DNA of 64,000 nucleotides from Sandaracinobacter neustonicus (GCF_006385875.1 NZ_VFSU01000030.1:62001-126000), one strand, 5' to 3'; numbered from the stretch's first letter, positions 8,000 through 15,417 are shown. Translations and numbers: made by a program. The notes: generated by a model not told the origin, from the letters alone.

Positions 8000-8402
8000 G
8001 GACAGCGCCCTCGACCTCCTCGCCTTCGCCGTGGGTTATCGCTTGATGACCCCGGCCGAGCGCCGCGCCCTGCGCATCTCGGTCCTGTACGAGATGGGCG
8101 AGGCTGCGCCTGCGACCCCCGAATTGGCCGTCCTTTGGCATGAGGACCGGCTGATTCGGGGCGAGCGGGAGCCCACCACAACTTATGACCGCTGGACGCT
8201 GATGCGCGCCCGGGACGAAGCCGCGCGGCCTGCCTTCGACGAACAATTCTGGCGACAGCGCCGGTCCGACCTCGAGGCCGCAGGCTTCGACCCGAAGGAG
8301 GCGCGCGACGTGGTCGCCTCGCTGCGCACTTCCTTGGGCAACACCACCACCACCGGAAGAGAAGGAGACGACAATGGGAATTTGGAACAAGCAGCGGCCT
8401 GA
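7992..8402 (+). CDS. Hypothetical protein of the element (136 aa)
   Basis: Not recognised. Soluble and helical, rich in Arg/Glu/Ala, with a Thr/Asn-rich tail (LGNTTTTGREGDDNGN). The start overlaps the stop of the terminase-like gene (ATGAGTAG) and its end overlaps the next gene by 29 bases, so the block 7502-9640 is one tightly packed operon. No catalytic or membrane motif is visible. A role in packaging or interference with a helper phage is only guessed from position. Confidence 0.65.
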   Translation: MSRDSALDLLAFAVGYRLMTPAERRALRISVLYEMGEAAPATPELAVLWHEDRLIRGEREPTTTYDRWTLMRARDEAARPAFDEQFWRQRRSDLEAAGFDPKEARDVVASLRTSLGNTTTTGREGDDNGNLEQAAA

Positions 8403-8763
8403 CGGCGCGCAGCCGGACCGCCTGCGCGAGATCGCCGCAGAGAAGGTCGAGGCGGCCGCCCGCTTCTCCGCCGCCATCGCGGCCGCTGGGGAGGCGATGA
8501 ACGCCCTCTTCGATGCGGACCGGGCATTCCTCGCTGAGTATCGCCAGCGCCACGGCTCCGAAGCGCACTCCGCCTCCCGCCTGACGCACCAGTTCCGGGG
8601 TACTCTGTTGGGCGAGCTCGAACTTTCCGCGCCGGACCTCCTCCGCCACCTGAACCAGCCTCGCCAGTCGCGCGCGAAGGCCCAGACGGTGGCCGCCCTG
8701 ATAGCCCGGCAGGTCGAGAATGACCTGTCCTCTCTCCCCGCTGAAAAGGAACCCGCACAATGA
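8374..8763 (+). CDS. Hypothetical protein of the element (129 aa), helical
   Basis: Not recognised. It starts MGIWNKQRPDGAQPDRL with a strong AAGGAG 8 bases upstream. Residues ~15-60 form a long Ala/Glu-rich amphipathic helix (coiled-coil-like), followed by ASRLTHQFRGTLLGELELSAPDLLRHL. It lies entirely within the overlapping operon; its stop overlaps the next start by four bases (ATGA). It could be a scaffold- or connector-like phage protein, without direct evidence. Confidence 0.65.
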   Translation: MGIWNKQRPDGAQPDRLREIAAEKVEAAARFSAAIAAAGEAMNALFDADRAFLAEYRQRHGSEAHSASRLTHQFRGTLLGELELSAPDLLRHLNQPRQSRAKAQTVAALIARQVENDLSSLPAEKEPAQ

Positions 8764-9134
8764 CCCTGCCCAAGAAGATGGTCGTGACCGACCTGACCGT
8801 GAACGAAATTTCGAGCGTGGACGTGCCCGCCGTGAAGGGCGCAACCGCCGTGCTGTTGAAGAGCGGCTCGGTCGCCATCCGCAAGAACGCGGCCGAGATC
8901 GCCGCTGGACAGGCGGAGCCGCTGTATAAGGCCGCTGACTATGCCGACGCCATTATGGTGCGAGCCGGGGAGATCGCGCAACAGACCGGAACCACGGTGA
9001 GCAAGGCGCTCCTCGACCACTCCGGCACTGACCCGGTGATTATCGAGCTGGCGAAGGGCGAACGCGCGGCCGAGATGGCAGCGATGCGCTCGAGGCAATC
9101 CGCTGTCTTCGAGAAGAGCGCCCAATGGACCTGA
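8760..9134 (+). CDS. Phage-like protein with XkdF/prohead-type N-terminus
   Basis: A 124-residue protein. The opening VTDLTVNEISSVDVPAVKG, continuing to ATAVLLK, resembles the start of XkdF-like and prohead-protease-associated phage proteins (pattern: hxEhSxVDxPAxxGAxhhhhK). The remainder (AAEIAAGQAEPLYKAADYAD ... TGTTVSKALLDHS) is not recognised, and the protein is far too short to be a complete protease. It may be a truncated or repurposed capsid-processing relative in a satellite that interferes with helper capsids. Coupled at both ends (ATGA before, 10-base overlap after). Confidence 0.6.
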   Translation: MTLPKKMVVTDLTVNEISSVDVPAVKGATAVLLKSGSVAIRKNAAEIAAGQAEPLYKAADYADAIMVRAGEIAQQTGTTVSKALLDHSGTDPVIIELAKGERAAEMAAMRSRQSAVFEKSAQWT

Positions 9135-9460
9135 CCGAAGAGGGCCTATTGGGCTACTACCTGGCCAGCTTTGATGATCGGACCCGGGCGGCGCATTACG
9201 CCACGCTGGCCTTCGCCGCCGCGACCGAGCCGACGCGCTGGCCGACAATCCCGATGGTGCGCCGTTTCGCCCGCCTCTTCGGGGTGTCGATGTCCGAGCT
9301 CGGGGCTTGGTTTGGGCTGATGTGTCGCATCGACCGGGGCAAGGAGCTCTGGGTGGACGTGCTGCGCAATGCGCCGGGGACGGACGACGCGAAGCGGTTG
9401 ATGACGAGGAAGCAATCGCGCGCCTTCGGCACAATGCTGGCGATGCTCGAGGTTGCGTGA
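9125..9460 (+). CDS. Hypothetical protein of the element (111 aa)
   Basis: Not recognised. Starts MDLTEEGLLGYYLASFDDRTRAA and contains WPTIPMVRRFARLFGVSMSELGAWFGLM, which could hold a small helix-turn-helix (residues ~40-65). The rest is helical. Overlaps the upstream gene by 10 bases and is followed after three bases by the zinc-ribbon gene. The function is unknown; a DNA-binding role is possible but weakly supported. Confidence 0.6.
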   Translation: MDLTEEGLLGYYLASFDDRTRAAHYATLAFAAATEPTRWPTIPMVRRFARLFGVSMSELGAWFGLMCRIDRGKELWVDVLRNAPGTDDAKRLMTRKQSRAFGTMLAMLEVA

Positions 9461-9463
9461 CTG

Positions 9464-9640
9464 ATGGGGTGGCCGAGCTATATCCCGTCCCCCAATCGCC
9501 GCCGCGACGTGCACGGGGAGCCGCTCGAGACCGAGACCCGGCCCTGCCTCCGTTGCCGCAAGCCCTTCGAGAGCGAGGGGAAGCACAATCGGCTGTGCGG
9601 TCCTTGCGGCAAGCTCGATGTGAGCCCCTACGCGGTCTAG
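9464..9640 (+). CDS. Small zinc-ribbon protein (58 aa)
   Basis: MGWPSYIPSPNRRRDV begins a 58-residue protein whose second half has two paired cysteines, CLRC and CGPC, separated by KPFESEGKHNRL: a compact four-Cys zinc ribbon (CxxC-x13-CxxC). Similar short ribbons occur in alphaproteobacterial phages and islands. Its start lies 3 bases after the previous stop, and its end meets the 3' end of the convergent methyltransferase gene (4-base overlap on the other strand). Probably a DNA- or protein-binding accessory; the role is not known. Confidence 0.7.
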   Translation: MGWPSYIPSPNRRRDVHGEPLETETRPCLRCRKPFESEGKHNRLCGPCGKLDVSPYAV

Positions 9641-10845
9641 AAGAAGGCCTTGACCAGTGCTGTCCCTACCGTCGCAGCCAAGACCGGAGGAACGGCGTTG
9701 CCGACCTGAGTGAACTGGCGAGCCGTTGGGCCAACAAACACGTAATCGTCGGGGAAGGTCTGTAGGCGAGCGCACTCCCGGACTGATAAGGTGCGAGGAA
9801 TTTCGTGGTGGAGGTGAGACCTTCCGCCACCGTTGGTGCCCCCGGCGATGACGGTCTTAGACGGGCGTGTCGGATCGAGCCTATCGACCCGGCCAAGCTG
9901 GTCCCGCTGTCCGTAGCCGAGTACCATATATCTCTGGAGAGACCCCGCCTTGTGTTTCCGGGTTTCGTGGTTCGGCACGTTGTGGCCGGGCAAAACATCG
10001 AGGACGCTTCCGCACCCGACGTGCTCTTGGGCTTCGGGGATTACGAACTTGCCGCCAGTACGAGACCCGACAACGAACATCCGTTGCCGATATTGCGGCA
10101 CTCCGTAGTCCGCTGCCTCGAAGACAGACGGTTCGGCTACCTCGTAACCAGCATCCTCGAGTTGCTTGATTGCCACCGACAATTGTTCCCCGCCGTCGAT
10201 ATCCCTAAGTCCCGGGACGTTTTCGATGAGGAATGCGGCTGGCCTAAACTCCTTGATGAGCGCCACGAAGTCGAAGAGGAGGTTGCCGTTCTTCGCGTGA
10301 TCGAAGCCCACCCGCTTGAAGTTATCTCCCCATTTCGCGAACCTCTGATTGGCAGCAATCGAGAACGGTTGGCACGGCGGGCCGCCGACAAACAATCCTT
10401 CGAACGGCTTCTGAATGAGCGGCTCGAGCGTCGCGATTACGTCCTCGACCTTCGAAACGTCTCCGTCGTGGAACGGCGGCCCGAAGACATTCCACTGCGG
10501 CCGGTTCTTGCGCAACGTCCGGCAAAATATCTCGTTGTGCTCGAAGGCGGCCACGTTCTCGAAGCCCAGCGCCTCGAGGCCCAAATCCATGCCGCCACAA
10601 CCCGTGAAGAAGCTGACGACGGGGATGCCCTTGCCGACCTTCTCGAATGACCGGAGATCGACAGGAGCACCGCCACTCCAGGTACGGGTGCGACTGTCCG
10701 AATAAGTGAGATCGTCAAGGCTGAGACCTTCGGCCTCGAGTAGATCGTAAAGATCGACCTCCTCCTTGAGGGCTCTGGCAATGAGGCGCTCCTGTTCTGC
10801 GTATGACAGAGCGACGAGCTCCTTAGCGAATTTTCTAGCCAGCAT
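9637..10845 (-). CDS. DNA (cytosine-5) methyltransferase of a type II RM system
   Basis: A 402-residue C5-methyltransferase. Motifs are in order: I FFTGCGGMDLGLEALGFEN (SAM binding), IV GGPPCQPFS with the catalytic Cys, VI FLIENVPGL, VIII PQYRQRMFVVG, a target-recognition region, IX RECARLQTFPDDY and X QVGNAVPPVLA. An ~85-residue N-terminal extension precedes motif I. ATG 10845 comes 3 bases after the stop of the HNH gene, which decides the start; the frame continues upstream without support. It should protect the host from the adjacent endonuclease. The recognition sequence cannot be read by eye. Confidence 0.93.
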   Translation of the reverse strand: MLARKFAKELVALSYAEQERLIARALKEEVDLYDLLEAEGLSLDDLTYSDSRTRTWSGGAPVDLRSFEKVGKGIPVVSFFTGCGGMDLGLEALGFENVAAFEHNEIFCRTLRKNRPQWNVFGPPFHDGDVSKVEDVIATLEPLIQKPFEGLFVGGPPCQPFSIAANQRFAKWGDNFKRVGFDHAKNGNLLFDFVALIKEFRPAAFLIENVPGLRDIDGGEQLSVAIKQLEDAGYEVAEPSVFEAADYGVPQYRQRMFVVGSRTGGKFVIPEAQEHVGCGSVLDVLPGHNVPNHETRKHKAGSLQRYMVLGYGQRDQLGRVDRLDPTRPSKTVIAGGTNGGGRSHLHHEIPRTLSVRECARLQTFPDDYVFVGPTARQFTQVGNAVPPVLAATVGTALVKAFF

Positions 10846-10847
10846 AG

Positions 10848-12005
10848 CTACCCCACATATTTCCCTTTTGCCTCCTCGTAGACCGCCCGGGCTTCTGCCG
10901 CGTCGGAGAAGTCCTTCTTGCCTTGGGCTTTGAGCCATCGCCCGTAATATCGGTGAACAGCTCTGTGACACGTCGGGCAGTTGGCCACGAGGTCGTCTAG
11001 AGCGGTCCCCTCTTTAGTCGTACGCGTTCCGGAACAAAGTGGCAACACGTGATGTATATCTAGCACACGTTCTACCCACGGATATTCGTCCGAGGTGTCT
11101 TTTTCGCAGAAATCGCACACAGCGGAGGGATAGGCTTCGAAGAAGGCATCGCGCAGCTTTGAGTTGCGTTCGATTTTGAGGTGCGTCCTCTCGACCCGGT
11201 TGCCTTCCGCGAAGCCGGCCTCGACCGCATCGCTGACGACGGTGTTGCTATAATCGAGGTGTAGATCGGCGGTTGCCGACGGGAACAGGGCCGCTAGCCG
11301 GGCAATCTCTTTGTTACCATCCGGGTCCCTCGGCCCTCCGACCGGATCGAGTTGGTCGAAAACCTCGTGCGCGTCGCTCTTCTCGAGGGAGACGGTGAGC
11401 GTGTTCGCCGTCGAGCTTAGATAGGATATTTGCGCGAGCACCCGGCGCAGGCTCTCGATAGCTTGCCGCTTGTTCGTAATGACGGGGTAAGTCTTGTCGA
11501 TGATGCCGAGAAATGCAGTTTGGTCCTCGCCCCCGACGAAGCCAGACCCGGCATACGCGTCGATGATTTTGCCGAAGGCCGTTGCTTGTTCGCCTACGGC
11601 GGCTCGGGCCAAAACGTACTTGAGGCTGAACAAGAGGGGATAGCGCATCTCGGCCGTTGCGTCCCATCCCTGTAAGGCAGGAGAGGGGTCGGTCGTGGCC
11701 TCGGCAAGAAAGTGGAAGTATTCGTCGCTTGTGACTTTGCCGTCGTCGGCAAGCAGCTTTGCCAAGGCGGTAGGGCGACCTATCCCGCCGTCGTCGAACG
11801 CCAGCAGGCTGAGCTTAAAGACGCGCTGATAATTTCGCCAAGGCCGCTCGTAGCCGGGGGTGTTTGGCGAAAACGGGAGACCAACGGCTGCCACGAGATC
11901 GGCGTTTAGTGCCGCCTTGATGTCGGCAGACGTAGCGAACTTGGCAATCTTGCGAAGCGCATCGAACTGAAAATAGTCGAGCCTACCTTGATCCCAATGC
12001 CACAT
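10848..12005 (-). CDS. HNH restriction endonuclease, partner of the methyltransferase
   Basis: A 385-residue protein with a C-terminal HNH nuclease: CDFC ... LDIHHVLPL (catalytic His pair) ... DDLVANCPTCHRAVH, where the two CxxC pairs form the structural zinc site. The N-terminal ~270 residues (MWHWDQGRLDYFQFDALRKIAKFA ...) are unlike other genes here and probably carry specificity. It is the first gene of a two-gene minus-strand operon, with endonuclease before methyltransferase. No C-protein gene is visible. The role as restriction enzyme is inferred from the pairing; a modification-dependent nuclease is less likely given the cognate methylase. Confidence 0.85.
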   Translation of the reverse strand: MWHWDQGRLDYFQFDALRKIAKFATSADIKAALNADLVAAVGLPFSPNTPGYERPWRNYQRVFKLSLLAFDDGGIGRPTALAKLLADDGKVTSDEYFHFLAEATTDPSPALQGWDATAEMRYPLLFSLKYVLARAAVGEQATAFGKIIDAYAGSGFVGGEDQTAFLGIIDKTYPVITNKRQAIESLRRVLAQISYLSSTANTLTVSLEKSDAHEVFDQLDPVGGPRDPDGNKEIARLAALFPSATADLHLDYSNTVVSDAVEAGFAEGNRVERTHLKIERNSKLRDAFFEAYPSAVCDFCEKDTSDEYPWVERVLDIHHVLPLCSGTRTTKEGTALDDLVANCPTCHRAVHRYYGRWLKAQGKKDFSDAAEARAVYEEAKGKYVG

Positions 12006-12138
12006 GAAAACTCCGCCAAATGCCGAGTTGTATTGCTAGCTCGTGGAGATCGGATTTGCCAGTCGAGAACGCGGACATTCCCCGCCCAACTTGTGGATTG
12101 GATGTGGCGAAGGGGAGGGCGGGAAGTTTTTTCCGAAA

Positions 12139-12163
12139 CTACCCCTATCGTACCCCGGAAGGA
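12139..12163. other. Possible integrase arm-binding sites, right end
   Basis: CTACCCC at 12139 and TACCCCGGAAGGA at 12151-12163 repeat the strings beside the integrase at 1989-2012. They lie about 80 bases inside the right core site. Confidence 0.35.
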
Positions 12164-12212
12164 ATTGAAGGGGATTTTAGGGGCCATCTTGCCAGCTAAG
12201 TATCTGAAAAGA

Positions 12213-12260
12213 TGGTGGGCGCGGCAAGGATTGAACTTGCGACCCCACCCGGGTGAAGGG
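12213..12260 (-). pseudogene. 3' half of tRNA-Val(CAC) at the element's right junction
   Basis: Reading the minus strand: anticodon loop TTCACCC (anticodon CAC, preceded by T at the position of U33), stem, variable loop GGGTC, T arm GCAAG-TTCAATC-CTTGC, acceptor strand CGCGCCC, discriminator A and encoded CCA ending at 12213. The 5' half (D arm, 5' acceptor GGGCGCG) is absent: beyond 12260 the sequence is host repeat. This is therefore not a working tRNA but the tRNA-derived part of the element's attP. Position 37 is C instead of a purine, consistent with a hybrid made by crossover with the repeat. Confidence 0.75.
12241..12260. other. attR candidate
   Basis: Matches the 20-mer at 1849-1868 except for two adjacent bases. 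To its left is the tRNA half and the element; to its right GGGCGGAGCCC and GCCGCAGGCCTCC, the second half of the host intergenic repeat whose first half is at 1831-1868. Confidence 0.7.
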
Positions 12261-12313
12261 CGGAGCCCTTCGCGCCGCAGGCCTCCCACGCCACAACGAA
12301 CGCCGCGCACACG

Positions 12314-12346
12314 AAAAGGGCGGCGCGGGTCTCCCCGCGCCGCCCT
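12314..12346 (-). terminator. Rho-independent terminator of ahpCF
   Basis: AGGGCGGCGCGGG (12317-12329) pairs perfectly over 13 bp with CCCGCGCCGCCCT (12334-12346) around a 4-base loop. On the minus strand the stem is followed by TTTT. It lies 22 bases after the ahpF stop. Confidence 0.85.
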
Positions 12347-12367
12347 GTCCGTGAATGGGGCCGTGGC

Positions 12368-13951
12368 TCAGGCCGCGATGGCTTCGGCTTCGGGTTCCGG
12401 CAGGCGGATCATGTAATCGAAGGCGGAGAGCGCCGCTTTCGAGCCTTCGCCCATGGCGATGATGATCTGCTTGTAGGGAACCGTGGTGCAGTCCCCGGCG
12501 GCGAACACGCCGGGCAGGCTGGTTTCGCCGCGCGCGTTGGTGACGATCTCGCCATATTTGGAGAGTTCCAGCGTGCCCTTCAGCCATTCGGTGTTGGGCA
12601 CCAGACCGATCTGCACGAACACGCCTTCCAGATCGACGGCGTGCAGGCTGTCGTCGGTGCGGCTCTTGTAAACGAGGCCGTTCACCTTTTCGCCGTCGCC
12701 CTTGATCTCGGTGGTTTGCGCCGAGGTGAGGATGGTGACGTTGGGCAGGCTGCGCAGCTTGGCTTGCAGCACGGCGTCGGCGCGGAGCTGGGCGTCGAAC
12801 TCCACCAGCGTGACATGGGCGACGAGGCCGGCGAGGTCGATTGCCGCTTCCACGCCGGAGTTGCCGCCCCCCACCACGGCGACGCGCTTGCCCTTGAACA
12901 GCGGCCCGTCGCAGTGCGGGCAGAAGGCCACGCCCTTCGTCAGATACTGCTCCTCGCCGGGCACGCCCAGCTTGCGCCAGCGCGCGCCGGTGGAGAGGAT
13001 CACGGTGCGGCTGTGCAGCGAGGCGCCATTTTCCAGCTTCACCTCGATCAGCCCGCCGGGGGTGGCCGCCGGGATCAGCGCCGTCGCCTTTTGCAGCGAC
13101 ATGATATCCACGCCGTTCGACTTAACATGCGCTTCAAGGCTGGCGGCCAGCTTGGGGCCTTCGGTGTATTCGACGGAGATGAAATTCTCGATCCCGAGCG
13201 TGTCATGCAGCTGCCCGCCGAAGCGTTCGGCGGCCACGCCGGTGCGGATGCCCTTGCGCGCGGAGTAGATGGCCGCCGCAGACCCGGCCGGGCCGCCGCC
13301 CACGACCAGCACGTCGAACGCGGATTTCTGCGCGATCTTGGCGGCAGCGCGGGCAGAGGCGTTGCTGTCCAGCTTCGCCACGATCTGCGCCAAGTCCATC
13401 CGCCCGTTGGCGAAGGGTTCGCCGTTCAGGAACACGGTGGGCACAGCCATGATCTTGCGCTCGTCCACTTCCGTCTGGAACAGCGCGCCGTCGATGGCGG
13501 TGTGGCGGATGCGCGGGTTCAGCACGCTGGCAAGGTTCAGCGCCTGCACCACATCCGGGCAGTTCTGGCATGACAGCGAGAAATAGGTTTCGAATGTGAA
13601 GTCGCCGTCCAGCTCCTTCACCTGATCCAGCAGATCCTGCGCTTCACGGCTGGGGTGGCCGCCGACTTGCAGCAGGGCGAGCACGAGGCTGGTGAATTCA
13701 TGCCCCATCGGGATGCCCGCGAAGCGCACGGCGATGTCCGTTCCGGTGCGGCGGATTTCGAAGCTGGGCTTGCGCGCATCGTCATCGGTGCGGGCATAGG
13801 AAACCTTGTCGGAGAGCGTCGCGATGTCCTGCAACAGGCCTTCCAGCTCAACCGATTTCGGCGACGTGTCGAGCGAGGCGCGCAGCTGAATCGGGTGCAC
13901 GACCTTTTCAAGATAGGCCTTCAGTTGGGCCTTCAGATTTTGATCGAGCAT
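12368..13951 (-). CDS. ahpF: Alkyl hydroperoxide reductase subunit F
   Basis: A 527-residue flavoprotein that reduces AhpC with NAD(P)H. The N-terminal tandem thioredoxin-fold domain (1-~200) has the CQNC redox pair. Then come the FAD-binding [12 protein letters not shown], the C-terminal redox pair in [11 protein letters not shown], the pyridine-nucleotide site [15 protein letters not shown] and the terminal FAD motif [15 protein letters not shown]. Length is normal for AhpF (~520). It follows ahpC with a 72-base gap, and a strong terminator lies beyond its stop, so ahpC-ahpF is a complete operon. All catalytic cysteines are present. Confidence 0.97.
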   Translation of the reverse strand: MLDQNLKAQLKAYLEKVVHPIQLRASLDTSPKSVELEGLLQDIATLSDKVSYARTDDDARKPSFEIRRTGTDIAVRFAGIPMGHEFTSLVLALLQVGGHPSREAQDLLDQVKELDGDFTFETYFSLSCQNCPDVVQALNLASVLNPRIRHTAIDGALFQTEVDERKIMAVPTVFLNGEPFANGRMDLAQIVAKLDSNASARAAAKIAQKSAFDVLVVGGGPAGSAAAIYSARKGIRTGVAAERFGGQLHDTLGIENFISVEYTEGPKLAASLEAHVKSNGVDIMSLQKATALIPAATPGGLIEVKLENGASLHSRTVILSTGARWRKLGVPGEEQYLTKGVAFCPHCDGPLFKGKRVAVVGGGNSGVEAAIDLAGLVAHVTLVEFDAQLRADAVLQAKLRSLPNVTILTSAQTTEIKGDGEKVNGLVYKSRTDDSLHAVDLEGVFVQIGLVPNTEWLKGTLELSKYGEIVTNARGETSLPGVFAAGDCTTVPYKQIIIAMGEGSKAALSAFDYMIRLPEPEAEAIAA

Positions 13952-14023
13952 GGCGGCTACTCCTTATGCAAACTGGGGGTGCATGCCGCCCCGCGGGGGC
14001 GAGGCGGCATGTCTTGAACGGGC

Positions 14024-14587
14024 TTAGATCTTGCCGACGAGGTCGAGCGAGGGCGCCAGCGTCTTTTCGCCTTCTTCCCACTTGGCCGGGCAGACTTCGC
14101 CGGGGTGCGAGCGGACATAGGCGGCCGCCTTCACCTTGCGCAGCAGTTCGGCAGCGTTGCGGCCGACGCCTTCGGACGTGATTTCCACATATTGGATCAC
14201 ACCGTCCGGATCGACGAGGAAGGTGCCGCGATCGGCAAGGCCGACGCCTTCGCGCATCACGCCGAAATTGTTGGTGATCTGGCCGGACGGATCGCCCAGC
14301 ATGAAGTAGTTGATCTTGCCGATGGCGGGCGAGCTGTCATGCCAGGCCTTGTGGCTGAAGTGCGTGTCGGTGGAGACCGAGTAGATTTCCACGCCAAGCT
14401 TCTGGAATTCGCCATAGAGGTTGGCCATGTCTTCCAGTTCCGTCGGGCAGACGAAGGTGAAATCGGCCGGATAGAAGAAGAAGATCGCCCACTTGCCGGC
14501 GACATCGGCTTCCGTCACCTGAACAAATTTTCCGCCCTTGTAAGCCTGCGACGTGAACGGCTTCAGCGTGCTTCCGATGATGGGCAT
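14024..14587 (-). CDS. ahpC: Peroxiredoxin AhpC
   Basis: A 187-residue typical 2-Cys peroxiredoxin. The peroxidatic Cys is in [14 protein letters not shown] and the resolving Cys in [10 protein letters not shown]; the length equals E. coli AhpC. ATG 14587 ([11 protein letters not shown]) is chosen because GAGGAG lies 6 bases upstream; the frame open to 14653 adds a leader without support. Reduces H2O2 and organic peroxides in the cytoplasm, recycled by AhpF encoded next. A perfect inverted repeat 61 bases upstream (14648-14670) is a likely regulator site. Confidence 0.97.
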   Translation of the reverse strand: MPIIGSTLKPFTSQAYKGGKFVQVTEADVAGKWAIFFFYPADFTFVCPTELEDMANLYGEFQKLGVEIYSVSTDTHFSHKAWHDSSPAIGKINYFMLGDPSGQITNNFGVMREGVGLADRGTFLVDPDGVIQYVEITSEGVGRNAAELLRKVKAAAYVRSHPGEVCPAKWEEGEKTLAPSLDLVGKI

Positions 14588-14647
14588 TCGAATCTCCTCT
14601 TGGGTTGATTGGTTCGGACAGGGGAGGAGATATGGGCGCGTTCGCGA

Positions 14648-14670
14648 TTGCACAAATTGATATTGTGCAA
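14648..14670. promoter_or_regulatory. Inverted repeat upstream of ahpC, candidate operator
   Basis: TTGCACAA, 7 bases, TTGTGCAA: perfect 8-bp arms with a T-N11-A type core, as expected for a LysR-family (for example OxyR-like) or similar dimeric regulator. It lies between ahpC and the vapC 3' end. It does not match the classic ATAG tetranucleotide OxyR pattern, so the regulator is not identified. Confidence 0.5.
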
Positions 14671-14691
14671 GGCGGCAATCGATAAAAACGA

Positions 14692-15135
14692 TCAGCGGGC
14701 GGGGGTTGGATCGATCCAGTCGGCAAGATTCGTCACGCGGATGCCCGTGTTGCGGTGCTGCACCAGCGTGGCGAGCCGCTCGTCGGCCGTGACAAGCTCG
14801 GCGTCATGTGCAGCCGCACAGGCAAGGAACAGGCAATCATAGACCGGATGTTCCAGCGCTACGGCGAGACTGAGTGCAGTCTGGAGGTAGGGTTGTGATG
14901 GCTGGAGCAGGACGGTTTCCGGCAGGATCGCCAAGGCCTGTTCAGCCTGATCTGCGCCGATGTCCCGGCGCAACTGGCGCTTCCACAAGACATTTGCGAA
15001 CTCGATGGCGAGCAGATCCGGCGCCATCAGACCATGCGCAAGCAATGCAAGCGCCTGTTCAGTGCCCGCCTCCCGCGTTGTGGAGGCTTCGGAGATGACC
15101 CATTTAACCGCGACGCTGGTGTCCACCACGAGCAT
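14692..15135 (-). CDS. vapC: VapC-type PIN-domain toxin
   Basis: A 147-residue PIN ribonuclease. The first acidic residue is in [12 protein letters not shown], with later conserved acids in [10 protein letters not shown] and [10 protein letters not shown] plus [10 protein letters not shown] near the C-terminus, giving the usual Asp/Glu quartet. VapC toxins cut tRNA or rRNA and are neutralised by the cognate antitoxin. The start overlaps the last base of the upstream antitoxin stop, so the two are translated together. Located between the ahp operon and asd as a small insert. Confidence 0.9.
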   Translation of the reverse strand: MLVVDTSVAVKWVISEASTTREAGTEQALALLAHGLMAPDLLAIEFANVLWKRQLRRDIGADQAEQALAILPETVLLQPSQPYLQTALSLAVALEHPVYDCLFLACAAAHDAELVTADERLATLVQHRNTGIRVTNLADWIDPTPAR

Positions 15136-15374
15136 CAGCGATCACGATCCTCTCGCAGCAGATCAATGGTCGAGCCTGCGGGAACGTCTCCCCCCAGCGA
15201 GCGGATGGCGGCGAGACGGGCTGCCAGCGCATCGCGGCGCCGAAGGCTGACAGGGCGCGCGGCTTCAAGCGCGAGGCGAAGCTCCGCCTCGAGCGAGCGG
15301 TGATTGGCTGCCGCGGCCTGCCGATAATCCTCGACAAGTTCGGGATCGAGATTTCGGATCAGAAGCTGGCCCAT
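15135..15374 (-). CDS. vapB: VapB/FitA-type antitoxin
   Basis: A 79-residue antitoxin starting MGQLLIRNLDPELVEDYRQ, the ribbon-helix-helix opening of FitA-like antitoxins. RSLEAELRLALEAA completes the RHH fold, and the C-terminal tail (GGDVPAGSTIDLLREDRDR) is the toxin-binding part. ATG 15374 is chosen because family members start with MGQLxIRNL; an upstream in-frame ATG at 15401 would add 9 residues. There is no clear ribosome site: the region immediately before the ATG is a perfect palindrome, the probable autoregulatory operator. Partner of the adjacent PIN toxin. Confidence 0.88.
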   Translation of the reverse strand: MGQLLIRNLDPELVEDYRQAAAANHRSLEAELRLALEAARPVSLRRRDALAARLAAIRSLGGDVPAGSTIDLLREDRDR

Positions 15375-15407
15375 GCCGCGATGATAGCATTTTGCTATCA
15401 TCGCGGC
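15375..15407. promoter_or_regulatory. Perfect 15-bp-arm palindrome before vapB
   Basis: GCCGCGATGATAGCA (15375-15389), TTT, then its exact complement (15393-15407). It abuts the vapB ATG and begins 11 bases after the asd stop. Probable binding site of the VapBC complex. As RNA it would be a very stable hairpin that could also end the asd transcript. It replaces the normal ribosome-site position of vapB. Confidence 0.75.
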
Positions 15408-15417
15408 AACGGTTGCC

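Larger units (their letters stand above)
1849..12260. mobile_element. Integrated satellite-like element carrying a type II restriction-modification system
   Basis: About 10.4 kb bounded by the near-identical 20-mers 1849-1868 and 12241-12260. Gene order: tyrosine integrase, unknown gene, AlpA-like regulator, primase, VapE ATPase, iteron-like zone, terminase-small-subunit-like gene, five small overlapping genes, then convergent methyltransferase and HNH endonuclease genes. There is no large terminase, capsid or tail gene, so it is not a complete prophage. The int-alpA-primase/ATPase-packaging order resembles Gram-negative phage-inducible islands, and a defence pair at one end is common cargo. 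Codon choice (CTC for Leu, GAG for Glu, many CTCGAG hexamers) differs from the CTG/GAA preference of flanking genes. Satellite identity is inferred; mobility is untested. Confidence 0.8.

Noticed and set aside
12213-12260. A functional tRNA-Val gene
   Set aside because: The D arm and 5' acceptor strand are missing; only the 3' half is present.
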